64,000 nucleotides of DNA from Chlorobium sp. (lineage in GTDB: Bacteria > Bacteroidota > Chlorobiia > Chlorobiales > Chlorobiaceae), in NCBI GenBank assembly GCA_028277485.1, contig JANQGE010000010.1:5723-69722 (forward strand). Reading direction: 5' to 3'. The notes beneath the pieces were generated by a model that had not been told where the DNA came from, ran no database searches, and saw only the letters and a list, made by a program, of their open reading frames with translations. Positions 1 to 6,651 of the stretch are shown one piece after another; within the stretch, counting starts at the first letter, position 1; every line of letters begins with the position of its first letter. The translations under genes were made by a program, and so were the position numbers.

Positions 1-504
1 CGTCCCAAGAGCAGCATAGTTACGGATTTCCGAACCGTTGACGCTTACCTGATCCCAAACGCCAAGGGTCTCAATCTGTGCTTCCCGCTCTGCTATCTGG
101 TATTTTGTATGCAAATCCTCCAATTGCGCATTGCCGTATTTCATGAAATAGGGGCTGTAGCCCTCTCGAATCATGGTTTCCTGAAAGTCCACGCCATCTT
201 TCATCACAAAAACCAGCAACCTTCCATAGTTACCTCGATACTTTTTCAGGCAGACCTCATACTCTTCAGAACCAGGAAACACCAACTCAACCTCATCGTC
301 TGGAGAAAAGAAGGCCTCGGCACGGAGCTTCGCCTCTTTTCCCCATGGGGTAACCGGTTTGCTGCCGCCCGCATTGGACTCCTCAGTATCAAGAGTGAGA
401 ATGCGTAATGATTCATCTTTCTCTGCATTGGGAAGAAAAACTCTGATAGTATCGCCGTCAACAACCCGGCTTACCTTGGCAGTAATCGTTGTAGGCTGTG
501 TCAT
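1..504 (-). CDS. Staphylococcal-nuclease-like (SNase/thermonuclease) protein, partial
   Basis: This gene runs off the left edge; reading leftward from ATG 504 gives 168 open codons. A Shine-Dalgarno AGGAG lies about 8 nt upstream. The translation shows an SNase-type N-terminus: VVDGDTIRVFLP near residues 14-25, then LRILTLDTEES, PWGKEA and RGNYGRLLVFV. These match the Ca-binding and catalytic Arg/Glu/Arg regions of thermonucleases. Such enzymes hydrolyse DNA or RNA phosphodiesters, usually outside the cytoplasm, but no signal peptide is visible here. It lies left of the phage terminase-like gene on the same strand, so a phage cargo role is possible. The C-terminus is outside the window. Confidence 0.7.
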   Translation of the reverse strand, partial: MTQPTTITAKVSRVVDGDTIRVFLPNAEKDESLRILTLDTEESNAGGSKPVTPWGKEAKLRAEAFFSPDDEVELVFPGSEEYEVCLKKYRGNYGRLLVFVMKDGVDFQETMIREGYSPYFMKYGNAQLEDLHTKYQIAEREAQIETLGVWDQVSVNGSEIRNYAALGT

Positions 505-606
505 GACAGGTCTCCTGTGGTTTGGGGTGATAGTAGGGGAATACTCTCAATAAGGCTGCATAATAGGATAGTTGGACACACTGAAAAAATACACAATATG
601 ATGGAT

Positions 607-990
607 TCACCCAATCACAATCACCTCATTTTCACGTTCTGGCGGCGCCGGAGTGGGCGGTCTCTTACCGTAATCGTTATGTCTCGTTCGCTCCAGCCAC
701 CACGCCGAAGCCTTCCAGTCTCTCGCTCCTGCCGTCTTGATGTTGTTGACGTGTACCTGCACCGCTTTTGCCTCCGCCACCTCAAGCCCTTCATACAGCT
801 CGCGTTCGAGAGACTCCTTACCTTCTTTCGCATCCTGCTTGCCTTCCTTGATCCACTGGTAAAACGTCTCCCTCGAGATTCCTGACAGCAGACAGGCGTC
901 TTTCCTGAACAGCCCTTCGCCTATCAGACGGAGTATCTTGTTTACCCTTGTCTTTGTGCACTTGTAATTGTCCTGGCCTTTCTTTCCCAT
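607..990 (-). CDS. Small HTH protein, terminase small-subunit-like
   Basis: The 127-residue protein starts at ATG 990 (MGKKGQDNYKCTK). It has an N-terminal helix-turn-helix (RVNKILRLIGEGLFRKDACL, then SGISRETFYQWIKEG) and a charged helical middle. The tail KASAWWLERTRHNDYGKR is typical of small phage DNA-packaging or terminase small-subunit-like proteins. The frame stays open upstream to 1323, but that part is low-complexity and crosses a terminator-like hairpin, so the start at 990 is preferred. There is no clear Shine-Dalgarno; a TTGATAAATA motif lies just upstream. Terminase assignment is by resemblance only, since no large subunit is in the window. Confidence 0.6.
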   Translation of the reverse strand: MGKKGQDNYKCTKTRVNKILRLIGEGLFRKDACLLSGISRETFYQWIKEGKQDAKEGKESLERELYEGLEVAEAKAVQVHVNNIKTAGARDWKASAWWLERTRHNDYGKRPPTPAPPERENEVIVIG

Positions 991-1005
991 GCGGAGGTGT
1001 TGGGG

Positions 1006-1015
1006 TTGATAAATA
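1006..1015. promoter_or_regulatory. TTGATAAATA motif upstream of the leftward HTH gene
   Basis: TTGATAAATA occurs 16 bp before the leftward gene start. Similar TTGAT-containing motifs sit at 2181-2200 and 9548-9565, all in AT-rich promoter-like intervals of the phage region. A phage repressor operator is an inference. Confidence 0.3.
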
Positions 1016-1045
1016 TGGAAAAATATAGGAAAGTTCTTTTGGGAT

Positions 1046-1093
1046 AAAAAAGGGCAGGTATCACATGTGCCTCCATGATGCCCAATCCTGCCC
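1046..1093 (-). terminator. Hairpin with T-tract, leftward terminator-like
   Basis: GGGCAGG at 1052-1058 pairs perfectly with CCTGCCC at 1087-1093. Read leftward, the hairpin is followed by six T (complement of 1046-1051), which makes an intrinsic terminator. It would end a leftward transcript coming from the GC-rich stretch at 1.1-1.6 kb, where no protein gene is apparent. Confidence 0.5.
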
Positions 1094-1095
1094 GC

Positions 1096-1440
1096 GTTTA
1101 TCTGCCATGAAGAAGGGCCACCCGCCGCAAGCGGCGCGAAAGGCCCTGCGCCGTTGGCGCAAGTTACCTTACCCCGCTCCGCTCCGCTTACCACCGCAGC
1201 GATACCGGACGACGCGCAAACAGCGCTCAGGCACGCCGCCTTGCATGAGCTGCCCGAACGCAAGCGTCGCGCCTTCGGCTCATTGCGCTTTGTGCTGGCC
1301 TGTTGGATAATCGAATCAGTCAAGGCGCAAGACTCTCTACGCCGCTCGCGGCGGCTGCGTTCGTCATACGCACTGAAGATCTATCGCTCGGCGCTGTCAC
1401 GCCTTCTTTGTAGGTCACGGCCTCGGGTACGGGGCGATAA
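1096..1440. other. GC-rich stretch without a convincing gene, many short hairpins
   Basis: No convincing protein gene is seen. Short perfect inverted repeats recur, for example GCCGCAAGCGGC near 1127, GCGCC-GTT-GGCGC near 1149-1161, and CGCCGC/GCGGCG near 1340. The stretch lies between a leftward terminator-like hairpin and a large hairpin at 1442-1593. A structured RNA is possible, on either strand. Confidence 0.3.
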
Positions 1441-1441
1441 G

Positions 1442-1593
1442 AAAAAAGCTTTCCGGGGGAGCTGAAAAGCTATGCCGGTTTCCCTTTTCCGCAAGGGCCG
1501 TTCGCTTCCGCGCTTCGCTTGTGCAGCTCTCTTCCTCCCTTGCGTAAAACGGGACCGGCAAGAGGAGGCCGCTGTCCCCCGGAAATGTTTTTT
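1442..1593. ncRNA. Long extended hairpin (about 150 nt), structured RNA or composite terminator
   Basis: The outer stem is TTTCCGGGGGA (1450-1460) with TCCCCCGGAAA (1575-1585), flanked by A6 at 1442-1447 and T8 at 1588-1595, which also pair. Inside, GCCGGT (1474-1479) pairs with ACCGGC (1554-1559), CCC with GGG, TTTT with AAAA, and CGCAAGGG (1490-1497) with CCCTTGCG (1537-1544), separated only by small bulges. The apical 39 nt are pyrimidine-rich. Both strands would end in a U-tract. It ends about 24 nt before the A-poor gene at 1617. It could be a bidirectional terminator, a regulatory leader or a stable RNA; I do not recognise a known family. Confidence 0.5.
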
Positions 1594-1616
1594 TTAATTC
1601 TCTTGGTCTGTTTGCT

Positions 1617-2156
1617 ATGGCTGCTGTTTCTGGTTCTCGGTCTCTGCCTGTGCGCTTTTCTGGCCTGGTTGGCTCGGTTGCCCAGGCTCTCGCTGCGCGC
1701 TTCCCGCTCTGTGTCGGCTGTGCGGCTGGCGCCGATTCGTTCGCCCGTTCTGCGGTTCCCTCCGCTCGCGTGTTTTCCGTGGCTTCTTTTCGGGCTGCTG
1801 GTTTGTCCTGGGGCGCTGCGCTTGCGCGTCGTTCGGTGGCTTGCGTCCAGGCTGGCGCTGCTGCCGGTGGCCCGGTTGCCGGGTTTGTCTCTCGTCCGTG
1901 TCCGCCTGCTGTTCGGCCTTCCTCCTCTTCGTCGGCCTGCTTCTGCGGTGCCGGGTCCGGCTCGTGGGCGTCTCTGGCGTTCGCTGCCGGTCTCGGTGCG
2001 CCCGTCGTGGTGTGGTGGTGCGGTCCCGGTTCGCCGTCTTTGCCGTCTTGGTGGTGCGGTTCTTGGGTTCCCGTGTCCGGTCCGGTTGCCGGGGTTTCGC
2101 TGCCTGCTGGCGGCTGGCTGTTCGTGCCTGGCTCCGCTTCGCTTTCGCTTTTCTAG
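1617..2156 (+). CDS. Adenine-depleted gene, SLOG/Rossmann-like protein (putative)
   Basis: The coding strand of this 179-codon frame has only five A: in the start and stop codons, two CAG codons and one GAT. Bases 1850-2154 contain none. The protein therefore lacks Lys, Asn, Thr, Ile, Glu, His and Tyr entirely. Even so it shows an orderly fold pattern: VSGSRSL at residues 4-10, GCAAGAD at 34-40, and GAGSGSWASLAFAAGLG at 111-127, followed by a hydrophobic strand (PVVVWW). This resembles nucleotide-binding SLOG/DprA-like domains. Its only Asp (residue 40) is the D of the GAD motif, which suggests purifying selection. No Shine-Dalgarno is visible. Other frames are also open, but only because every stop codon and its complement contains A. 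Function unknown. Confidence 0.55.
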   Translation: MAAVSGSRSLPVRFSGLVGSVAQALAARFPLCVGCAAGADSFARSAVPSARVFSVASFRAAGLSWGAALARRSVACVQAGAAAGGPVAGFVSRPCPPAVRPSSSSSACFCGAGSGSWASLAFAAGLGAPVVVWWCGPGSPSLPSWWCGSWVPVSGPVAGVSLPAGGWLFVPGSASLSLF

Positions 2157-2180
2157 CGGGGGCGCAACCAGTGAGGAATA

Positions 2181-2200
2181 TTGATAAAAATTGATAAATA
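2181..2200. promoter_or_regulatory. Tandem TTGATAAA motifs in AT-rich promoter region
   Basis: TTGATAAA occurs at 2181 and again at 2191, one helical turn apart, in an AT-rich interval before the rightward small-gene operon. The same half-site appears at 1006 and 9548. A phage operator is inferred. Confidence 0.3.
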
Positions 2201-2265
2201 AATTTGTTTAAAATGTACAAATATAGTAAATTATAGATAAGAAGATGAGTGAAATACTCTCTTCC

Positions 2266-2312
2266 GAATCAACAACAACCGGAGTCTGACCAACTCCACA
2301 TCTCTTACGACC
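2266..2312 (+). promoter_or_regulatory. CAA-repeat leader (GAATCAACAACAAC ... GACC) before ATG 2313
   Basis: GAATCAACAACAAC at 2266-2279, with ACGACC directly touching the ATG at 2313. The same pair of elements precedes three leftward genes of this phage region. No Shine-Dalgarno is visible here. Confidence 0.45.
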
Positions 2313-2633
2313 ATGAACACTACAAATCAAACGCAATCCCTCCGCGATGTCAGTGGGACGCTTTCTACCGTTACCGACTGGGAGCCTGCCCCGGCTGCAG
2401 TGCCGAACACGATCGACAGCGTGATCTATGAAATCGATGTCTGGGGATCTGATAACCTTGGCAACGAGTATCAAGGTCTTGGCCTCTACTCGAAAGATGA
2501 TGACTTGCTCGACATTAGCTGTGTGTACATCACGCACTACGAATCCATCGAGCCCGAAATCTACGACGAGATGACTGAACACCTCGACGAGTTCGAACTT
2601 ATCAACCTCAACGAAGCGAGGAGGTTAATATGA
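2313..2633 (+). CDS. Hypothetical phage protein (106 aa)
   Basis: First gene of a tightly packed rightward operon. The protein is acidic and soluble, beginning MNTTNQTQSLRD, with a central region SVIYEIDVWGSDNLGNEYQG and an acidic C-terminal helix. It has no signal peptide, membrane segment or motif I recognise. The start follows the CAA-repeat/GACC leader. Its stop overlaps the next start (ATGA at 2630), implying translational coupling. Likely an early or accessory phage gene; function unknown. Confidence 0.6.
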   Translation: MNTTNQTQSLRDVSGTLSTVTDWEPAPAAVPNTIDSVIYEIDVWGSDNLGNEYQGLGLYSKDDDLLDISCVYITHYESIEPEIYDEMTEHLDEFELINLNEARRLI

Positions 2634-3016
2634 ACACAATGGTGCTCAAAAAGAAACTCGGTAAAGAGCTTGTCGTCGGTGATGTGTTAGATGTGTGGTG
2701 GAGAAAGGGCGGGGACCAAATCACCAATATAAATCCGTATGTCGGCAAGTACAGCGAAACCGCCAGGGTTGCAGAATTCGCGGTCAACCAGACAGGTATG
2801 ACAATTTTTAATGATGACGTTTACAGGGTATGGATAAACGTTTCTTGGGAGCGCACCGGCGAAGTACTCGATAGGGAATCCGATTACGAGTACACAGAGA
2901 TCCTTGAAGGGTTGGGCGATGACGGTAAAGAATACGAAGCCACCGGCCTGATTACCTACGGTATAGGCCTGACCGAAGTGAGAGATATCGAAGAACAGCA
3001 AAACGTGGAGGTGTGA
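2630..3016 (+). CDS. Hypothetical phage protein (128 aa)
   Basis: Begins with ATGA overlap on the preceding gene, with GAGGAGG-like sequence (gcgaggagg) before the ATG. The protein is soluble and mixed alpha/beta by eye: a small basic N-terminus, then VVGDVLDVWWRKGGDQITN, a region YRVWINVSWERTGEVLDRES and an acidic end. The early VGDVLDVWW segment recalls small beta-barrel folds, but I recognise no family. It sits one base upstream of the next gene (3018), so co-translation is likely. Confidence 0.6.
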   Translation: MNTMVLKKKLGKELVVGDVLDVWWRKGGDQITNINPYVGKYSETARVAEFAVNQTGMTIFNDDVYRVWINVSWERTGEVLDRESDYEYTEILEGLGDDGKEYEATGLITYGIGLTEVRDIEEQQNVEV

Positions 3017-3017
3017 C

Positions 3018-3371
3018 ATGAAGGCAACAACAATCGAACCGGGCACTGTCTCTTTGAACGGAGTCACCTTGAACATCAAAGCAATTGCATCCGGCTGGCT
3101 CCGCATCCTGCAGGACAGCGTTCCTGCTCAAGAATTCGCATGTATGCAATATGGCATGCTTCCGGCTGATCTGTTTAGCGGGCTGATGGACACGGTAAAG
3201 ATGAAGTTGGCCAAGCTGCAGCTTGAGAAAGAGGGTGCCATTGAGCCACCATTGCCAAAGATCTTGCTTGCAAAAGAAAAGCTAAGCCCTCGGATAGTGC
3301 AGGAGGTTGAGTGCAAGCTGGCGGAGGCAATCATAACCGAAGCAACGGAAGCAGGGATATGCAGAATATAA
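3018..3371 (+). CDS. Hypothetical phage protein (117 aa)
   Basis: Third gene of the rightward operon, starting at ATG 3018 right after the previous stop with GGAGG upstream. The protein has a short beta-like N-terminus (TVSLNGVTLNIKAIASG) and then helical segments rich in Lys, Glu and Leu. It has two cysteines and no membrane segment. No known family is recognised. The 3' end overlaps the start of the next small gene (3359), as is typical of compact phage operons. Confidence 0.55.
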   Translation: MKATTIEPGTVSLNGVTLNIKAIASGWLRILQDSVPAQEFACMQYGMLPADLFSGLMDTVKMKLAKLQLEKEGAIEPPLPKILLAKEKLSPRIVQEVECKLAEAIITEATEAGICRI

Positions 3372-3541
3372 GCTGGCTCAGGAAAGCAGGGGAGGGGTTG
3401 CTCTCCCTCCTCTATCCGGAGGACCGAAAGCGTAAGCGGCGGCCGTCTGCGAGGGATTGGAAAAGGGCGGCGAAGTGGATCGACAAACGAGAAGCAATAA
3501 CCAGAAAGATACAGGAGGGATCATGCAAGAATCATATATGA
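3359..3541 (+). CDS. Small basic phage protein (60 aa)
   Basis: Overlaps the preceding gene's last 13 bases and starts MQNISWLRKAGEGLLSLL. An upstream in-frame start at 3311 would add 16 residues, but the ATG at 3359 follows the operon pattern of short overlaps. The protein has an amphipathic N-terminal helix and a strongly basic middle (KRKRRPSARDWKRAAKWIDK), suggestive of nucleic-acid contact. No family recognised. Confidence 0.45.
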   Translation: MQNISWLRKAGEGLLSLLYPEDRKRKRRPSARDWKRAAKWIDKREAITRKIQEGSCKNHI

Positions 3542-3663
3542 GGCAGCAAGGGTACAGATTTTATGTCTACGTGGGACCGGGAGCGATCGAATATTTCAAG
3601 ACGCTCAAAGAGGCAGTGGAGTATCAGAACATTATGGGCGGCACGATCGGAGAAGTAGAGTAA
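3523..3663 (+). CDS. Small phage protein (46 aa)
   Basis: ATG 3523 has an excellent Shine-Dalgarno (AGGAGGG, 3 nt before) and overlaps the previous gene by 19 bases; the SD decides this start over upstream in-frame codons. The product MQESYMRQQGYRFYVYVGPG... contains an aromatic strand and a short helix (LKEAVEYQNIMGG). It is the last gene of the operon, followed at once by a stable hairpin. Function unknown. Confidence 0.55.
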   Translation: MQESYMRQQGYRFYVYVGPGAIEYFKTLKEAVEYQNIMGGTIGEVE

Positions 3664-3664
3664 C

Positions 3665-3697
3665 AAAAAAAGGGTTCCGGCGACCAAACCGGAACCC
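3665..3697. terminator. Stable 9-bp hairpin at operon end
   Basis: GGGTTCCGG (3672-3680) pairs with CCGGAACCC (3689-3697) around an 8-nt loop. An A7 tract sits on its left, so the classical U-tract terminator is on the minus strand. On the plus strand it may act as an mRNA 3'-end stabiliser. It lies 8 bp after the last small gene. Confidence 0.5.
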
Positions 3698-3784
3698 GAA
3701 TCAACAACAACGATGCGGCGGCGACCATTCCGCCACATGTTTGATATAAGATACAAAAAAAAATCATAAACAGGAGAAAGCACC

Positions 3785-4312
3785 ATGTTAACAGCAAACA
3801 CACCCGAAACCCTGCACAGCCTCATAACGCAGATGCAGGAGATCGAAGAACAGATCATCGAAGCCGGAGGCGAACTCACGCCTGAAATCGAGGCGCTCAT
3901 TTCCGGCACGGAAGAGAAGATCGAGGACAAACTCGACAGCTACGCCGCAATGATCCAATATCTCAAGGGACAGGCAGAGTATCTGGACAACCAGGCCAAG
4001 CTCTACGCCGCCAGAAAGAGGACCGTTACCAACTCGATCGATTCCATGAAAGAGCGCATGCTCGGGGCCATGCAAGCAATCGGCCAGAACAAGATCAAGA
4101 CAGCCGAGCATTCGTACTCGTACCGTGATTATGTGAGCTACGGTGTGCGTGAAGATGCTACTGCCGGGGAGATAAAAGCCCTTATCGAATCCGGGTTAGG
4201 CTCCCTCGAGTTCAAGCCGGACAAAACAGCAATCAAGGAACGCTACAACAACGCCAAGGAAATCCCCGGCTGCATCACCGTTAACACCAAACCATCCATT
4301 ACCATCCGGTAA
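3785..4312 (+). CDS. Siphovirus Gp157-like protein (175 aa)
   Basis: Starts at ATG 3785 with AGGAG 9 nt upstream. The N-terminal 100 residues form a long acidic coiled coil (METHIONINE-start LTANTPETLHSL, then helices through LKGQAEYLDN and KERMLGAMQ). The C-terminal part has KIKTAEHSYSYRD and a PDKTAIKER helix. This arrangement (E-rich helix, then a metal-dependent-looking short domain) is that of the Gp157 family of siphoviruses, linked to phage resistance or recombination functions. A CAA-repeat motif at 3698-3711 lies in its leader. Family assignment is by recognition of pattern. Confidence 0.7.
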   Translation: MLTANTPETLHSLITQMQEIEEQIIEAGGELTPEIEALISGTEEKIEDKLDSYAAMIQYLKGQAEYLDNQAKLYAARKRTVTNSIDSMKERMLGAMQAIGQNKIKTAEHSYSYRDYVSYGVREDATAGEIKALIESGLGSLEFKPDKTAIKERYNNAKEIPGCITVNTKPSITIR

Positions 4313-4330
4313 TCCCAACCACCCAACAAA

Positions 4331-4383
4331 GAGGCCCCGCTTTCCCGCGAGGCCTTTCCGCCTCTTGCAATGAATTTTTTTAT
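4331..4383 (+). terminator. Possible terminator after the Gp157-like gene
   Basis: GAGGC and GCCTC repeats form alternative short hairpins, followed by TGAATTTTTTTA. The stem is weak, so this is tentative. Confidence 0.3.
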
Positions 4384-4396
4384 CCCTTGTGTCCTT

Positions 4397-5455
4397 TTAA
4401 CCCTTTTTTTCAACTTCCTTGATCCATTCAATAATGCCATTAAAGTCGATACCTGACAAGTTTGGTTCTGTCAAAAAAAGGCGTTTTGCAGGTGATGTAA
4501 ACTGAGAAGTAGTTACGAGAACGCCCTTATTAGCTTTCGTATCAGTATGCATTATAGTGCCTAAAAGTGCTCTTGCCTTTTGAATGCCTACCTTACGGTT
4601 TGTATATCGCTTGCATTCAAAAGCGTAGATGACAGGAATTCCCCCGGTACTAATACTTGCTATGATGTCTCTGCCGCCATCATTTGACTCCGGTGTTAGT
4701 TTTACGTTTTCGAATCCAAGCTGCTCGATTACGTATGCAATGAATTTTTCAAATTCTCGTGGGTGTATCTCGCGCAAAATATGAGGATCTTTAAGTGCGG
4801 TATTTAAAATCCTAAATGGCAAAAATTCAATTCTTTCTATTTGTTTAAATTTTTCTTCAGTTACTACCTCTATCAACTGAGGTTCATGCGAATTATCAGA
4901 TACCGGCTCCTCATCCTCATTGTTTGATGATTTATCACTTAATTGTAGCTCACCTAAAATGACGGCTTCTGATATTGCCGCATTTATCTTTTCGAATAAG
5001 GCTCTTTCTGGATATGAGGGGAGAATAGTATTTAAGCTGTCTATGTTAAATAGAGCATCAAAAGAGCTTTTATATCTACCTAAATTATTTGCGATTGCCT
5101 TCTCCTGCTCATGGAATTGTATAAACGAAGCAAATGGATCTTCAAATGGAGCCATGAACTTCTTCATTCTTTCCTGTTCCTTTAATACTTCTTCCATTGA
5201 CTTACTAAGCAGGTTAGTTGCAGAAAGGTGATTTTCCAGATCTCGTTTATGGTAACCGTAAAAAGCATTTGTTGTTGCTTTTTTCTGTCCTTGGGGTTGT
5301 ATAAGTGATTCACCTATATCCTTGTAAGGTTTTGTCAACCTCATAAATTCTTCCATACTCTTCATAAGACGAGCATATGGTTCATCTATTCTATTTTTCA
5401 GTTCTACAGCCGCAGATAGCTGCTTGAAGAGCTTTTCACGATTTTTCTGGTTCAT
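4397..5455 (-). CDS. Mrr-type restriction endonuclease-like protein
   Basis: The C-terminal ~130 residues carry an Mrr/PD-(D/E)xK nuclease domain: IHPREFEKFIAYVIEQLGF, then NDGGRDIIAS (catalytic Asp) and YAFECKRYTNR (the E-x-K pair), then a GVLVTTSQF strand. The N-terminal ~200 residues are helical and probably contact partners or DNA. The frame is open to a TTG at 5494, but ATG 5455 (MNQKNREKLF) is preferred; neither has a good SD. The gene is visibly richer in A/T than its neighbours and sits alone on this strand between operons, like a cargo (moron) gene. It may exclude competing or modified DNA. Confidence 0.75.
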   Translation of the reverse strand: MNQKNREKLFKQLSAAVELKNRIDEPYARLMKSMEEFMRLTKPYKDIGESLIQPQGQKKATTNAFYGYHKRDLENHLSATNLLSKSMEEVLKEQERMKKFMAPFEDPFASFIQFHEQEKAIANNLGRYKSSFDALFNIDSLNTILPSYPERALFEKINAAISEAVILGELQLSDKSSNNEDEEPVSDNSHEPQLIEVVTEEKFKQIERIEFLPFRILNTALKDPHILREIHPREFEKFIAYVIEQLGFENVKLTPESNDGGRDIIASISTGGIPVIYAFECKRYTNRKVGIQKARALLGTIMHTDTKANKGVLVTTSQFTSPAKRLFLTEPNLSGIDFNGIIEWIKEVEKKG

Positions 5456-5622
5456 CTTAGGTAGGTATAGATTGGTTTTTATGATTTCTTGCAAATGTTA
5501 TTACTGAGTATTTCTTAACAATTTCGCTACGAATGCTGAAAATACCAAGTATATCCTGTCATGCACCTTCCCCCTCAAGAAGATGCAATTGGATGAATAT
5601 TCATTTTAACCCGTCAGTTTTG

Positions 5623-5730
5623 TCAGTTCAAAAACAGCACCATCACCATGTAACGCACCCGCTTCCCGTTGCTTATGCGAAACCGCAAACTGCACGTAGC
5701 TTTGTGCTTCGTGTACTCTCGCCCTTTCAT
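5623..5730 (-). CDS. Small basic protein (35 aa)
   Basis: A short frame starting at ATG 5730 with a strong Shine-Dalgarno (GAGGAGGTGG, 5 nt away) and ATGA overlap with the stop of the preceding gene (TGA 5729-5727). The product begins MKGREYTKHKATCSLRF and is basic with a hydrophobic end (VMVMVLFLN-like). Translational coupling and the SD are the evidence that it is real; no family is recognised. Confidence 0.45.
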   Translation of the reverse strand: MKGREYTKHKATCSLRFRISNGKRVRYMVMVLFLN

Positions 5731-5942
5731 TGCATCCACCTCCTCATCCACCACAACCAAGGTTGCGTCGGCCCGCTACCGCTCGGTGCAGGCACTGTAT
5801 GGTTCGCGATAGAGGCTGCCAGCTTCTTGACTTGCGCAAGTTCGTTACGCATCGATGCTATTTCCTGCCGCAGCTTCGCTATCTCTTCCGCCGTCGCTTT
5901 CGCTTCGCGTCTGCTTTTCGCCGTAGTTCTTCCTGTACTCAT
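5727..5942 (-). CDS. Small coiled-coil protein (71 aa)
   Basis: Starts inside the 3' end of the upstream gene (98-base overlap, different frame). Residues ~17-48 form a clear heptad coiled coil (AEEIAKLRQEIASMRNELAQ). The tail is short and Trp/Arg-rich. Its stop overlaps the start of the next small gene, which supports expression. Alternatively one of the two overlapping frames could reflect an ancestral frameshift in the longer gene. Function unknown. Confidence 0.45.
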   Translation of the reverse strand: MSTGRTTAKSRREAKATAEEIAKLRQEIASMRNELAQVKKLAASIANHTVPAPSGSGPTQPWLWWMRRWMQ

Positions 5943-6651
5943 CTGCTGTTAATTTTTCGCGTTTTTGTTTGTCCTGTTCTTTCATTATTTCTTCCCGCTT
6001 CTCGTATGGCAGTTTTGAAAAGAAATAGAGCTTTGCCTCTTTCGTCAGGTCCGCCCACCCTACCATCCTGAACACATCCTCCCGCTGCTCCCCGGACATC
6101 AGCTTGAAAAAGCCAAGCTCCAGCGCCACCCGCGCGGCGCGCATTGTCATTGTTGGCGGTCCGGTTGTATCCGGTAGAACCGGAGGGTAGCGTAGCGTAA
6201 GCGCCGCACGTGATGACGCGAACAGCTTTGCGCGCACCTGCCTGAAAAGGGATATTGCCTGAGCCTTCGAGGGGAGCGGAGAGTATGCGGTGTGCTGAAA
6301 CTCGGTGGTTTGCGCCTGGTGCCCGAACTCCTCCAGCTCCGCGCGGGTGATTCCCTCCAGTACCAAATCACCTGAAATTCCAAGATCATCTTGCAATCCC
6401 GGTATCGTCCTGCCGGTTTCTTTATGCAAAACCTTGGCGTAGGTCTTCGCCATGACAAGTTGTAACGCCGACATGACGGCTTGCACCTCTTCGAGCTTCG
6501 CGGCCTCTGTGAGCGCGTTTATAGCCTTTTCGTTATCAAACCCTCGCTGTTCAAGAAGCATGGCTTCTGGTGAAGAGCCCTTCGAGTCGTTCGAGGTTTC
6601 GAGCTCCAAAGTCTGTGCCACTCTTTTCATTGACTGTTTGATCGTTTCCAT
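5845..6651 (-). CDS. Hypothetical phage protein (268 aa), replication module
   Basis: Starts at ATG 6651 directly after two copies of AATCAACAAC-type leader and GACC, which lie inside the coding sequence of the upstream gene. The protein is helical and charged, with no signal or membrane segment. It contains an Ala/Leu-rich middle and a Lys/Glu-rich C-terminal region (KREEIMKEQDKQKREKL). It overlaps the upstream gene by 101 bases. No domain is recognised. Its place beside a replication-initiator-like gene suggests a DNA-replication accessory role. Confidence 0.55.
   Translation of the reverse strand: METIKQSMKRVAQTLELETSNDSKGSSPEAMLLEQRGFDNEKAINALTEAAKLEEVQAVMSALQLVMAKTYAKVLHKETGRTIPGLQDDLGISGDLVLEGITRAELEEFGHQAQTTEFQHTAYSPLPSKAQAISLFRQVRAKLFASSRAALTLRYPPVLPDTTGPPTMTMRAARVALELGFFKLMSGEQREDVFRMVGWADLTKEAKLYFFSKLPYEKREEIMKEQDKQKREKLTADEYRKNYGEKQTRSESDGGRDSEAAAGNSIDA

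Noticed and set aside
1096..2160. A diversity-generating retroelement (template/variable repeat) as the source of A loss
   Set aside because: No reverse transcriptase and no near-identical repeat pair is visible in the window. Kept only as one hypothesis for adenine-directed mutation.
1519..2220. Other long open frames over the A-poor region, including a 201-codon leftward frame and a 221-codon rightward frame
   Set aside because: All stop codons and their complements contain A, so an A-free strand is open in all six frames by composition alone. Only the 1617 frame shows protein-like motifs.
3709..3770. An 18-codon basic ORF starting just after the CAA-repeat at 3698
   Set aside because: Overlaps a hairpin, has no SD and no conserved features; too short to support.
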